This document shows positions 6,142 to 13,809 of a stretch of DNA of 14,879 nucleotides, piece after piece (position 1 is the first letter of the stretch; each line of letters starts with the position of its first letter). The DNA comes from Vicinamibacteria bacterium (GTDB lineage: Bacteria; Acidobacteriota; Vicinamibacteria; Vicinamibacterales; 2-12-FULL-66-21). The notes below the pieces were generated by a model. The model ran no database searches. It was not told the DNA's origin and saw only the letters and a program-made list of their open reading frames with translations. Position numbers and translations under genes: made by a program. The stretch is taken from NCBI GenBank assembly GCA_025937075.1, contig JAICSD010000055.1, forward strand, positions 1 to 14,879. The letters are read 5' to 3'.

Positions 6142-6990
6142 CTAGCGCTCGGCCGCCTGCAACTCCTTGAACCGCTGCTCGGCGCGGTCCACGAATGCCA
6201 GGTAGCCGTCCGGATCGATGAACGGGTTGGAACCATCCGGATCGGCGCGCAGCCGCGCAGCCTTCGCCTGGCCGTCGAAATACGACGCGTGCGCGCCAAG
6301 GAAGATGTCGCATGGCAGCGCCTTCAGCGTGCGGAACGCTCGCTCGAAGTCCGTGCCGATTGACGGATAGGTCGGCATCCCGCGCAGCCGCATGCCATCG
6401 AGGACCGACGTGCCGCCGACGTCGACGACGTGGTAGGTACGCCCCTTGTCGGTGACGTCGAACGTCCACGTCGTGCAGCCCTTCGTGTGGCCGCCCGTCA
6501 CGTGCCCGGTGAGCACGACGCCGCCCAGCCTGATCTGGTCGCCATCTTTCAGCCGCCGATCCACGTGCGCCGGCGGAAACGGATTCCGGTCGCCGAACAG
6601 AAAATCGCCGCGTCCGCCGCGCTCGATGACGTCCGCATCCGGTTCGCTGACCATCAGCCGCGCGCCCGTGAGCTGCTTCATCGCGGCAAAGCCGCCCGCA
6701 TGATCGAAGTGCGCCTGCGTGTTGAGGAGCATCTCGATATCAGAGACGCCCAGGCCGAGCGCCGCGACGTTCGCCTGGATGATCGGGACGGTCTCCGGAT
6801 ATCCCGCGTCGATGAGGATGTGCCCCTCGGGCGTTGTCACGAGCAGCGACGCCATGTCGCTGCTGCCGACGTAGTAGAGACCGTCTGCGATGCGGAACGG
6901 CGCCGACGGCTGGTTGTCCTGACCGTGCTGCGCCGCCGCCCCCGCAGCGGAAGCAGAGATGACCAGGACGAGCGCCAGCCGCCACACCAT
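6142..6990 (-). CDS. Subclass B3 metallo-beta-lactamase-fold hydrolase with Gln at the first zinc position
   Basis: From ATG 6990 the product has 282 residues with a signal peptide ending near AAGAAAQ, so it is periplasmic. The metal motif is TQAHFDHAGG (91-100), the B3 form of HxHxDH with glutamine in place of the first histidine, as in the GOB-type enzymes. Later ligands are H168 in GGHTKGCTTW and H234 in LGAHASYF. Sequence features such as LLVTTPEGHILIDAGYPET, GARLMVSEPDADVIERGG and PTYPSIGTDFERAFRTLKAL are typical of the B3 family and match its normal length. The family includes true beta-lactamases, but many environmental members may have other or weak activity, so resistance should not be assumed. 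The frame continues upstream to 7221, but that would lose the signal peptide and overlap the divergent rhodanese gene. Confidence 0.9.
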   Translation of the reverse strand: MVWRLALVLVISASAAGAAAQHGQDNQPSAPFRIADGLYYVGSSDMASLLVTTPEGHILIDAGYPETVPIIQANVAALGLGVSDIEMLLNTQAHFDHAGGFAAMKQLTGARLMVSEPDADVIERGGRGDFLFGDRNPFPPAHVDRRLKDGDQIRLGGVVLTGHVTGGHTKGCTTWTFDVTDKGRTYHVVDVGGTSVLDGMRLRGMPTYPSIGTDFERAFRTLKALPCDIFLGAHASYFDGQAKAARLRADPDGSNPFIDPDGYLAFVDRAEQRFKELQAAER

Positions 6991-7015
6991 GCGCGAGAGC
7001 TTACCAGCTTTCACC

Positions 7016-7046
7016 TGTAGACAATCTACAAGGAATGCGATACAGT
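7016..7046 (+). promoter_or_regulatory. Promoter for the rhodanese gene with overlapping palindrome
   Basis: TAGACA (7018-7023), 17 bp, then TACAGT (7041-7046) make a fair sigma-70-type promoter. A perfect 15-bp inverted repeat, TGTAGACAATCTACA (7016-7030), covers the -35 box, so a bound regulator would be expected to block it. The region is shared with the divergent hydrolase gene. Confidence 0.5.
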
Positions 7047-7063
7047 CCGCGCGGAGGTGATCG

Positions 7064-7954
7064 ATGCGCCGCGCACTCTCGCTCGCAGGACTCCTCCTCG
7101 TCTGTCTCGCCGCCGCCAATGCGCAGACCCGGACGCCGCGCGACAGCATGCTCGTCACGTCGTCGTGGGTCGCCGCGCACCTGCAGGACGCAAACCTCGT
7201 CCTGCTGCACGTGGGCGACAAGGCCGAGTACGACCAGCGCCATATTCCCGGCGCGCGCTACGTGTCGCTCAAAGATCTTTCGGCAGCGAGTGCACCGGAA
7301 ACGTTGACGCTCGAGATGCCGCCCGCCGATGCGCTTCGAACGCAGTTATCGGCGCTCGGCATCGCCGACCGGTCGCGCGTCGTCGTCTACTACGGAAAGG
7401 ACCGGATCTCTCCCGCCACCCGCGTGATCTTCACGCTCGAGTACGCGGGGCTCGTCGATGTGTCGCTGCTGGACGGCGGCCTGGAGGCCTGGACGCGGGA
7501 GGGACGCGACGTCACGAGCGCGGCGCCGGACATCAAGCCGGGCGCCCTCTCGCCGCTGAAGATCCGGCCTCTCGTCGTGGACGCCGAGTTCGTGAAGGCC
7601 CACAGCACGGCTGGCGGGTTTGCAGTGGTCGATGCCCGTGACGCCGCGTTCTACGCCGGCACGCAGGAAGGCGGCCCGCGCGATCACCGTGCGCGCGGCC
7701 ACATCATGGGCGCGCGAAGCGTGCCGTTCTCGTCCGTCGCCGGCGACGACCTCCAGCTGAAATCACCCGCTGACCTCGCGGCCATTTTCCAGAAGGCCGG
7801 CATCCGCCCCGGCGACACGGTGATTGGATACTGCCACATCGGCCAGCAGGCCACGGCGATGCTGTTCGCCGCGCAAACGCTGGGTCATCCAGTCCTGCTG
7901 TACGACGGATCGTTCGAAGACTGGGCGCGCCGCGGCTACCCGATCGAGAAGTAA
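7064..7954 (+). CDS. Exported two-domain sulfurtransferase (rhodanese / mercaptopyruvate type)
   Basis: The 296-residue protein starts at ATG 7064 after a near-perfect Shine-Dalgarno (GGAGGTGA) and has a signal peptide (RRALSLAGLLLVCLAAANAQ). Two tandem rhodanese domains are visible. The N-terminal one (about 28-150: VLLHVGDKAEYDQRHIPGAR, LLDGGLEAW) has YYGKDRIS where a catalytic cysteine would sit and is inactive. The C-terminal one (about 168-296: VVDARDAAFYAG, GHIMGARSVPF, YDGSFEDWARRGYP) carries Cys257 in the loop GYCHIGQQA. This is the SseA/thiosulfate sulfurtransferase layout: a sulfur atom is passed through a cysteine persulfide to a thiophilic acceptor. The CHIGQQA loop differs from the CxxGxx loops that define strict mercaptopyruvate or thiosulfate specificity, so the donor is uncertain. 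Export to the periplasm and the divergent hydrolase partner are notable. Confidence 0.92.
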   Translation: MRRALSLAGLLLVCLAAANAQTRTPRDSMLVTSSWVAAHLQDANLVLLHVGDKAEYDQRHIPGARYVSLKDLSAASAPETLTLEMPPADALRTQLSALGIADRSRVVVYYGKDRISPATRVIFTLEYAGLVDVSLLDGGLEAWTREGRDVTSAAPDIKPGALSPLKIRPLVVDAEFVKAHSTAGGFAVVDARDAAFYAGTQEGGPRDHRARGHIMGARSVPFSSVAGDDLQLKSPADLAAIFQKAGIRPGDTVIGYCHIGQQATAMLFAAQTLGHPVLLYDGSFEDWARRGYPIEK

Positions 7955-7962
7955 TCGAATCG

Positions 7963-8277
7963 ATGGGCTCGATCGCCGCGGTTCGGCATCGAATCTGCTG
8001 GACGTCCGTCGTCCGGAGGCGTTACGCCGTCTGCCGTACGAACGGCGTACAGATTGTCGTGAAAGATCGGCCGAACGAGGAAGAAATCAGAACACGTCTG
8101 CGCGAGCTCACGGATGAGTCGCGGCGCCTCCGGGAAGAGCTGTCGGCGATGCTGACGGCGCACGAGACGGTGGCGCGGCGATTTCTCGATCGACAAACGT
8201 GGGCGAAGCGGCCACCACAGCCGAAGAGCCCGGCTCGCCCCAAGCGCGCGCGAACTCGGAAAACGACCAATAACTGA
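7963..8277 (+). CDS. Small coiled-coil hypothetical protein
   Basis: The gene starts 8 bp after the rhodanese stop and could encode 104 residues. The middle (EEEIRTRLRELTDESRRLRE) is a strong amphipathic helix likely to form a coiled coil. The tail (PPQPKSPARPKRARTRK) is rich in proline, lysine and arginine, suggesting contact with nucleic acid or another acidic partner. I recognise no family. The first 32 residues look less protein-like, so the true start may be GTG 8059 (VKDRPNEEE), giving about 72 residues; ATG 7963 has AGAAG about ten bases upstream. It ends 7 bp from the convergent MEDS gene, which fits a real gene filling the gap. Confidence 0.5.
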   Translation: MGSIAAVRHRICWTSVVRRRYAVCRTNGVQIVVKDRPNEEEIRTRLRELTDESRRLREELSAMLTAHETVARRFLDRQTWAKRPPQPKSPARPKRARTRKTTNN

Positions 8278-8284
8278 CGGCGGC

Positions 8285-8914
8285 TCAGCCGCGGCCCCGC
8301 ACGACCTTGAGGGGCGCGCGGGTCAGGCGGACGAGCCACGCCGCCAGCGGATCTGCCGGCGTCGCATGGACGTCCGTGTGCGCGGCACAGACACGCCGAA
8401 GTGCCTGTTCCTGACCCGGCGCCGCGAAGTGCGCCGCCGAATATCCGCACAGGAGGCGGAACGAGCACTTTTCGGACAAGCCGTTCCACAGCTCTTCGAG
8501 GGCCAGGGCCGATGCGAAATCCCCTTCCTCTGCGAGGAGCTCGACCATCTCGCCATAGATCGCAAGCGGTCGATCGTCTGACAGGCGGCGAACGCGCGCG
8601 CCAATCACGGTCTCGAACAGATCGGCGGACGGCATGTCATCCCGGCTGATCGCTTTGAGGGTATCGGCGGCATCCAGCACCGTCAGTCGCCCGGAGCGTC
8701 TCAGACGCTGCACGTCCATCCCGCGCTCCGTGAGGCGGACACCGATCGCATTCCAGTTTCTCTGCCTCGCGACCACCAGGAGGTCGTCGCCCTTCGCGAA
8801 AGCGCCCGACAGCATCGCGGCAACGCTGTCCGCCAGCGATTCAGCCGAGTCGAACAGCTGAACGACGTGCTCCGATTGGATGCGCCCGCGAACGACCGAT
8901 TCCTTGTAGATCAT
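8285..8914 (-). CDS. MEDS-domain (DcmR-like sensory) protein
   Basis: From ATG 8914 the product has 209 residues. The stretch HVVQLFDSAESLADSVAAML followed by GDDLLVVARQRNWNAIGVRL, SGRLTVLDAADTL, PLAIYGEMVELLAEEGDFAS and ALEELWNGLSEKCSFRLLCG matches the MEDS domain, named from methanogen/methylotroph DcmR sensory proteins, where it is thought to sense small hydrocarbon-type ligands. No DNA-binding or output domain is attached. It follows the histidine kinase by 28 bp and is surely co-transcribed with it. In many environmental bacteria MEDS proteins sit beside or inside kinases, so a role as input or modulator for this kinase is likely but inferred. The frame extends to 9025, but that part overlaps the kinase gene and lacks MEDS similarity. 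Confidence 0.87.
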   Translation of the reverse strand: MIYKESVVRGRIQSEHVVQLFDSAESLADSVAAMLSGAFAKGDDLLVVARQRNWNAIGVRLTERGMDVQRLRRSGRLTVLDAADTLKAISRDDMPSADLFETVIGARVRRLSDDRPLAIYGEMVELLAEEGDFASALALEELWNGLSEKCSFRLLCGYSAAHFAAPGQEQALRRVCAAHTDVHATPADPLAAWLVRLTRAPLKVVRGRG

Positions 8915-8942
8915 TGATACACGTTCCCGCTGTTCCCCGTTC

Positions 8943-11132
8943 CTAGCCGACCTGCGACGCGCCCGCGGCGACCGCGAACGCCGGCAGGCGGATGCGGAAC
9001 GTCGCTCCGTGCCCCTGGCCTTCACTCTCTGCGTGAATCGTGCCGCCGTGCATCTCCACGATGTTCCTGGCGATCGACAGGCCGAGACCGAGGCCGCCGT
9101 GCTCGCGCGTGAAGCGGCTGTCCGCCTGGCGGAAGCGCTCGAAAATATGCGGCAGGAAGGCCGGATCGATGCCCCGGCCCGTGTCGGTGACGACGATCTC
9201 GACGTCGCCCGCCAGCGCCGTAATGCTGACGTCGATCCGTCCGCCTGATGGCGTGAACTTGACCGCGTTCGTCAGGATGTTCCACAGCACCTGCTGCAGC
9301 CGATCGGCGTCGGCCTGGACCGCCTGGACGTCCGGATCGATGCTCGATCGAAGCTGAATGCCTTTTGCGTCGGCCGCAGGAGCGACGGTCGCAATCGCGT
9401 CCGTCAGCAGGCGCGAGGGATCCAGACGCTGCACGCTCAGACGCAGCTTGCCCGAGACGATGCGCGACACGTCGAGGACTTCGTCGACGATCTGCGCGAG
9501 CATCTTCCCGTTCCGCTCGATGACCTCCAGCGCCGCGTCGCGCCGATCCTGCGGAACGGCGGACGCGCGCAGCATCCGCGTGTAGCCAAGCATCGCGTTG
9601 AGCGGCGTCCGCAGCTCGTGCGATAGCGTCGCCAGGAACTCGTCTTTCAACTGGTTCGCGTTCCTGGCTTCGTCATACGCCCACGCATTCTCGACAGCCA
9701 GCGACGCGCGATCGGCAACGGTCTCGGCGAACCGCAGATCGGCTTCCGTGTAGCTGCGCCCCGATTCGGCGGCAACAAAGGTCATCGCGCCGATTGGCCC
9801 CTTGCGCGTACGCAGCGGCACCATCATGAACGATCTGACGCCGAGCGCGCGGACGGCGGCCAGATGCTCCGGGCTTCGCGCGCCTGCGACGACCATCTCG
9901 TCGGTGAGCTGCTCGATCATGAGCGACTCGCCCGTGCGCACGACCTGGCCGAGCCCCCCGGGATCATCGAGACGGGGCGGGTAGCGATCGTAGAACTCCT
10001 TCGCCAGCTTCACGCGTTCGGGATCGGGATGCGCGACCGCAAGCCGGTCGAACGTCCCGCTCGGCGAGACGATGTCGACGGCGCACCAGTCCGCGATGTG
10101 CGGCACCGCCAGGTGGGCGAGCGTGGACAGCGTGTTGCGGTAATCGAGCGAGCTCGCGAGCGCGGTTGCCGCCTGCGCGAGGAAGAGCGCCTGTCGCTGC
10201 CGGTTCCGCTGCTCGGTGTACAGATCGGCCGTCCGCAACGCCGCCCCCGCGATGTATCCGAGCGCCTGTGCGCTCTCGATCTCTTCGGCGGCGAAGCGGC
10301 GGGGCTTGCGGTAGTAGAACACCAGCGTCGCCGTCGTCGCTTCCGCTCCGGAAGAGAGCGGAATGGCGAGAATCGACTTGATTCCCTCGCGGCGGTACGC
10401 CTGGCGGCGCTCCTGGAGCACCGCGACGGTGTCGACATCGACCGCGACGATCGGATCCTGCGCCACGAGGCGGGCCAGCTCACGGCCGTCGTGCGGCGTG
10501 AGGATGTTCTGGGCGAACTCCTCCGAAAGCCCTCTGGACGCGGCGACCCGCCAGGTCTTGCGTCCTTCGTCGACGCGCCAGACGGAGTACGCATCGGCGG
10601 TCAGGACCTCCCCTGCCAGACCGATGATCGCCGGCAGCACCTCCTCGATGCGGGGGGACCCGAGCAGGGATCCCGACGCCGCGACGAGCGCCGTCAGCCG
10701 CCGATGGACGTCGACCCGCCGATCTTCGGCCTGGCGAAGGCGAGCCTCCACGCTGCGCCGAAAGCTGATGTCGCGCGCGATTTTCGATGCGCCAACGATC
10801 CTGCCGTCGGCGGCGCGAATGGGCGACACCGTGATCGACGCGGGAAACATCGTCCCGTCTTTCCGCATGCGGACCGTTTCGAAGTGATCGATCGTCTCGC
10901 CGCGCCGAAGCCGGGCGAGCACGTCGTCTTCCTCGCTCTGCCGATCCGGCGGAATGATGATCCGGATGGACTTGCCGATGGCTTCCGCGGCGGTATACCC
11001 GAAGATCTGCTCCGCGGCCCGATTCCATGAAGTAATGGTGCCGTTCAGGTCTTTGCTGACGATGGCATCGTCCGAGCTCTGGACGATCGCGGCGAGATAG
11101 AGCGCTGCCTCACCGTTTCGAACGTCAGACAT
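8943..11132 (-). CDS. PAS-GAF-GAF hybrid-input sensor histidine kinase
   Basis: The 729-residue protein has no signal peptide or membrane segment, so it is cytoplasmic. Domains in order: PAS at about 10-125 (AIVQSSDDAIVSKDLNGTIT, SWNRAAEQIFGYTAAEAIGK, RMRKDGTMFPASITVSPIR); a GAF at about 145-300; a second GAF at about 315-485 (LLDYRNTLS-like start, FMMVPLRTRKGPIGAMTFVA); HisKA with the phospho-acceptor His505 in LSHELRTPLNAMLGY; and HATPase_c with the N box NILTNAVKFTP (618-628), DTGRGI (650), FERFRQAD and GGLGLGLSIA (679-688). All kinase residues are present, so it should autophosphorylate. No receiver domain or response regulator is encoded nearby, so the partner is elsewhere. The downstream MEDS gene suggests the pair senses a diffusible or metabolic cue. 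The start ATG 11132 lacks a clear Shine-Dalgarno. Confidence 0.95.
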   Translation of the reverse strand: MSDVRNGEAALYLAAIVQSSDDAIVSKDLNGTITSWNRAAEQIFGYTAAEAIGKSIRIIIPPDRQSEEDDVLARLRRGETIDHFETVRMRKDGTMFPASITVSPIRAADGRIVGASKIARDISFRRSVEARLRQAEDRRVDVHRRLTALVAASGSLLGSPRIEEVLPAIIGLAGEVLTADAYSVWRVDEGRKTWRVAASRGLSEEFAQNILTPHDGRELARLVAQDPIVAVDVDTVAVLQERRQAYRREGIKSILAIPLSSGAEATTATLVFYYRKPRRFAAEEIESAQALGYIAGAALRTADLYTEQRNRQRQALFLAQAATALASSLDYRNTLSTLAHLAVPHIADWCAVDIVSPSGTFDRLAVAHPDPERVKLAKEFYDRYPPRLDDPGGLGQVVRTGESLMIEQLTDEMVVAGARSPEHLAAVRALGVRSFMMVPLRTRKGPIGAMTFVAAESGRSYTEADLRFAETVADRASLAVENAWAYDEARNANQLKDEFLATLSHELRTPLNAMLGYTRMLRASAVPQDRRDAALEVIERNGKMLAQIVDEVLDVSRIVSGKLRLSVQRLDPSRLLTDAIATVAPAADAKGIQLRSSIDPDVQAVQADADRLQQVLWNILTNAVKFTPSGGRIDVSITALAGDVEIVVTDTGRGIDPAFLPHIFERFRQADSRFTREHGGLGLGLSIARNIVEMHGGTIHAESEGQGHGATFRIRLPAFAVAAGASQVG

Positions 11133-11318
11133 ACGATGCGGAGCAGAGGCCCGAGAAGCGCATGGTTCAGCTTAGGGTCGTACGTTCCCAGTAAAAGGAT
11201 ACCGCAGGCATGATGCAAATTTCCTGACGCCGGTTAACAGGCCGGCGGGCGCGCCGTCCTCCCTGACAAGTGTGGCGCCGCATGCCGTGAGAGGGCAGCG
11301 GCTTTCAAGGAGGTTCCC

Positions 11319-11966
11319 ATGCGTTTCCGCGTGCTCTTGCCGCTTCTGCTGGCCGCGCTCGGCGCGGCGTCTCCCGCCCTGGCGGGCCCTCCGCTCCTCT
11401 GTCATCCGTACGACATTGGCGACGCCAAGTCCCTCCCATGGGACGGCGCGGGCGCGTGGTGGCGGGGGCAGAACGGGTACGACATCACTCACCTGGTCGC
11501 CGACACGACGGCGCTCCTGACTCCATCGACGCCCGTGGTCGTGCGGATGGAGACGCTCCGCCGCGCCGTCATTTACGCGAGCCCCGATGCGAAGGTCGCG
11601 CAGGCGCTCTTCCGCACGGTCACGGAGCGTGCGCAGGCTGCGAGGCAATCCGCACAGGGCGATGCGCTGGCCTATCTCGATGCGGCATACGTCACGGGCG
11701 CCTTCCGCGAGATGGTGTGGGTCGGCGAGAGTCCGGAAGGACGGGCGCGCGCCGCGGGCGCGAAGACTCTGGCGCTCGATGGTCAGGAATACGCTCTGAT
11801 TCAGAAGGCACTGTCGCTGCGACCGGACGACCCGGCCATCCATTTCGCGGCGGCGCTCATCGCGGCCGACAACAACCGAGCGGCCTACACGGCCCACGCG
11901 GCGCGGGCTCGGGCCGGCATCAGCCGCGATCCGCTGCTCGCCCGCAACATCGACCACGTCTCCTGA
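11319..11966 (+). CDS. Exported protein of unknown function
   Basis: The 215-residue protein starts at ATG 11319 after an excellent ribosome site (AAGGAGG). The signal peptide (MRFRVLLPLLLAALGAASPA) has an ALA-G cleavage site. The mature N-terminus is GPPLLCHPYDIGDAKSLPW, with one cysteine. The rest is mainly alpha-helical, with a possible TPR-like C-terminal part (AYLDAAYVTGAF, YALIQKALSLRPDDPAIHFA, AALIAADNNRAAYTAHAARA). I recognise no named family. It is divergent from the kinase operon, with 186 bp between, and nothing in the context fixes a role. Confidence 0.8.
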   Translation: MRFRVLLPLLLAALGAASPALAGPPLLCHPYDIGDAKSLPWDGAGAWWRGQNGYDITHLVADTTALLTPSTPVVVRMETLRRAVIYASPDAKVAQALFRTVTERAQAARQSAQGDALAYLDAAYVTGAFREMVWVGESPEGRARAAGAKTLALDGQEYALIQKALSLRPDDPAIHFAAALIAADNNRAAYTAHAARARAGISRDPLLARNIDHVS

Positions 11967-12248
11967 CGCGGGCACCTGGTTCCCACGTCCGGGCCGTGTA
12001 GTCTCTCATTGCGCGACTGTCGAAAACCCGTAAGGCCTCTCAGGTGCGGCGCTGCGGACGGCTCCTGAATAGATGTCCGCGGCGTCCCCTTCCGCCACGA
12101 AATCCGTCACTGGTCGGGCACAAATCCTCGAACTCGTCGATGAAATCGTCTTCGGATTTCAGGATTGTGCGGTCCGGCGGCGCGAGCGCTGCCCGATTGA
12201 GGACGGCACGTGGCTTGATTGCCGCACGAAAGGATGCCCATCGTCAAA
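11967..12248. other. Intergenic leader before the diguanylate cyclase gene
   Basis: I see no confident gene. A frame from 12073 gives about 60 residues that look moderately protein-like (LELVDEIVFGFQDC, CPIEDGTWLDC) but has no stop of its own and runs on as a shadow of the cyclase gene. No known c-di-GMP riboswitch core was found by eye. Confidence 0.4.
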
Positions 12249-13217
12249 ATGCCGCGGCAGGGCTCGAACCGGTCCGGAGACTCGCCACGCACAACAGCCG
12301 AGCTCCGCGGCTGGATTCAGGAGAACCTGCGCCTGCCTGCTGATCTCGAAGGACGCCTGCTGCAGCTCATCGACGAGGTCGTCGGCCGCCAGCGGCAGCT
12401 CGTGGAGGAATCCAAGCACGAGGCCATTCGCGCGCTCGCCGAAGGATTCGCGGGCAAGATGGACCGGCTGCAGCGGCAGCTCACGGAGAAGGACGTCACC
12501 GTCAGCAACATCGCGCGCTACTTCGAGGAGGTCGTCGCGGACCTGACCGAGAAGTCGCACCGCGATCCGAAGACGAAGCTGCTGAACTTCGACTGGTTCA
12601 TGGAGCGCGTCGAGTCGTTCCTGGCGGTCGAGCAGCGGGTCCGCTGGTGCGCCGTCGGGGTCGTCGATATCACGAGCTTCAAGTGGTACAACGATACGCT
12701 CGGCCACGCGATGGGAGACCGCATCATCGAAAGTGTGGCGAGGATCCTTGCCGACCAGATCCGCTCCGAGGACTTTCTGGCCGTCGAACGCGGCGAAGCG
12801 CGCGACCTGCACGCGCGGTTTGGCGGCGATGAATTCTGTTTCCTCATTCCCGACCTGCCAGGCTGCGGCGAGGCGGTGGAGATTGCCGAACGCTTCAAGC
12901 GATCGGTGGAAGCGCACGACTGGTCGCGCGACGATCGCCGCCTCAGCACGCGCCCCGTCCGCGTCGACGTCGGCGTCGTCTGCCTCCGTCTCGGGCCCGT
13001 GTCCGAGCGGCGCGGCGTGGCGCGCAAGCTCGCGGCCGAACTGATCCACCGCGCGGACACGTTGATGTACGACGCGAAAGGCATTCAGTCGACCCGCGTG
13101 CACCCCGCCGCCGTGCGGGTGGTCAAAGGGGAGCTGAGCGATCTGCCGAACACCGATGCGCTGTTTGCGCAGGTCGCGGCGCGCAAGCCGCCCGTCAAGG
13201 ACCGCGACGCCCGCTGA
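12249..13217 (+). CDS. Diguanylate cyclase (GGDEF) with N-terminal coiled-coil region
   Basis: The protein, about 322 residues, would make cyclic di-GMP from two GTP. An N-terminal helical part (LLQLIDEVVGRQRQLVEESK, GKMDRLQRQLTEKDV) probably forms a dimerising coiled coil; no PAS, GAF, receiver or membrane segment is present. The catalytic domain has VVDITSFKWYNDTLGHAMGD, with the metal-binding Asp and the ND/GH/GD residues, and ARFGGDEFCFLIPDL with the active GGDEF intact. The upstream inhibitory site is EARD rather than RxxD, so product feedback is probably lost. LIHRADTLMYDAKG is the usual late helix. The start is uncertain: ATG 12249 with AAAGGA 14 bases upstream is chosen; ATG 12234 and TTG 12219 are in-frame alternatives. 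tRNA-His follows 38 bp downstream. Confidence 0.88.
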   Translation: MPRQGSNRSGDSPRTTAELRGWIQENLRLPADLEGRLLQLIDEVVGRQRQLVEESKHEAIRALAEGFAGKMDRLQRQLTEKDVTVSNIARYFEEVVADLTEKSHRDPKTKLLNFDWFMERVESFLAVEQRVRWCAVGVVDITSFKWYNDTLGHAMGDRIIESVARILADQIRSEDFLAVERGEARDLHARFGGDEFCFLIPDLPGCGEAVEIAERFKRSVEAHDWSRDDRRLSTRPVRVDVGVVCLRLGPVSERRGVARKLAAELIHRADTLMYDAKGIQSTRVHPAAVRVVKGELSDLPNTDALFAQVAARKPPVKDRDAR

Positions 13218-13255
13218 GCGTGCTACACTCGTAAGGTTCTACCCTCAACGATTAC

Positions 13256-13331
13256 GGTGGATGTAGCTCAAAGGTAGAGCACCGGACTGTGGCTCCGGAC
13301 GCTGCGGGTTCGAGTCCCGTCATCCACCCCA
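13256..13331 (+). tRNA. tRNA-His (anticodon GTG)
   Basis: The gene reads GTGGATGTAGCTCAAAGG from 13257, preceded by G at 13256, which would be the histidine-specific G-1 pairing with C73. The acceptor stem GTGGATG/CATCCAC pairs fully, CCA is encoded, the anticodon loop is CTGTGGC with GTG, and the T-loop GGGTTCGAGTCCC is canonical. It is intact. The base after CCA begins a truncated PEP-CTERM reading frame. Confidence 0.97.
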
Positions 13332-13715
13332 GACGCGTTCGATCTCAATCAAGGCGCCGCGAAGCTGAATTTTGATACGCCCTCGTTCGCGTTCCCGCCA
13401 GCGTCTTCGGGCAACACGGCGGAGTTCACGCTGCCCTTCAGCCTGCTCCCGTCGGGCTCGTCCCGTTCGTTCGTGTTCTTCGATCCGGGAAACGGCACGC
13501 CGGGGTTCGACGTCTCCGTACGCGGATCGGGGACGGCGACGCTCTTCACGGAGATCTTCCGCAACCCGGGGCTCAGCCCACAGTACAACTTCAAGAGTCT
13601 CAGGTACGACTTCACGAATCCAACGCCGGAGCCTGGCTCACTGGTGTTGATGGGAACGGGAATCGCTGCCGGCTGGTGGCAGCGTCAGCGCCGTCTCTGC
13701 AACAGACGCGTTTGA
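13332..13715 (+). pseudogene. N-terminally truncated PEP-CTERM sorting-domain protein
   Basis: A frame open from just after the tRNA-His CCA to TGA 13713-13715 codes for about 127 residues: DAFDLNQGAAKLNFDTPSF, LPFSLLPSGSSRSFVFFDPG, GFDVSVRGSGTATLFTEIF, and a C-terminal sorting signal NPTPEPGSLVLMGTGIAAG followed by the basic tail WWQRQRRLCNRR. The PEP motif, hydrophobic helix and basic cluster identify a PEP-CTERM protein, normally processed by an exosortase. There is no signal peptide and no start codon before GTG 13473, which would remove half the remaining domain; upstream the frame enters the tRNA and hits a stop at 13275. I read this as the C-terminal fragment of a broken gene joined to the tRNA 3' end. 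Expression as a shortened protein from GTG 13473 is possible but unlikely. Confidence 0.75.
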
Positions 13716-13722
13716 CCTGCCC

Positions 13723-13808
13723 TCAATGCAGTCGTGAGTACTTCTCGTCGAACGTGTTGGTAAAGAGCAGATCCGGATCGTAGCGGCGAGAGCCCGGTAG
13801 GACGGGCC
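13723..13808 (-). pseudogene. Possible C-terminal scrap of an FAD-linked oxidase
   Basis: On the minus strand about 28 codons before TGA 13725-13723 read WPVLPGSRRYDPDLLFTNTF followed by DEKYSRLH. An RYDP-D-LF-N ending of this kind is typical of the C-terminus of FAD-binding oxidases of the berberine-bridge and sugar-lactone oxidase types. Upstream the frame loses protein character and crosses the small hypothetical gene on the other strand, so only the end of a gene would remain. It is convergent with the PEP-CTERM fragment, 7 bp away. The short length keeps confidence low. Confidence 0.4.
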
Positions 13809-13809
13809 A

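Noticed and set aside
6991..7221. N-terminal extension of the B3 hydrolase frame
   Set aside because: It would bury a clear signal peptide and overlap the divergent promoter and the rhodanese gene.
8915..9025. N-terminal extension of the MEDS frame
   Set aside because: It overlaps the end of the kinase gene and is arginine/serine-rich with no MEDS similarity.
9864..11030. 388-residue plus-strand frame opposite the histidine kinase
   Set aside because: It is an arginine/glycine/aspartate-rich shadow of a complete, well-recognised kinase gene on the other strand.
12249..12290. T-arm-like sequence (GGTTCGAGCC on the minus strand) near the cyclase start
   Set aside because: The flanking bases do not form a T-stem and no anticodon or acceptor stem is nearby.
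12073..12546. Frame with a protein-like first 60 residues before the cyclase gene
   Set aside because: It has no stop before running deep into the cyclase gene and about 65% GC at third positions in the part examined, too weak to call a gene or frameshifted start.
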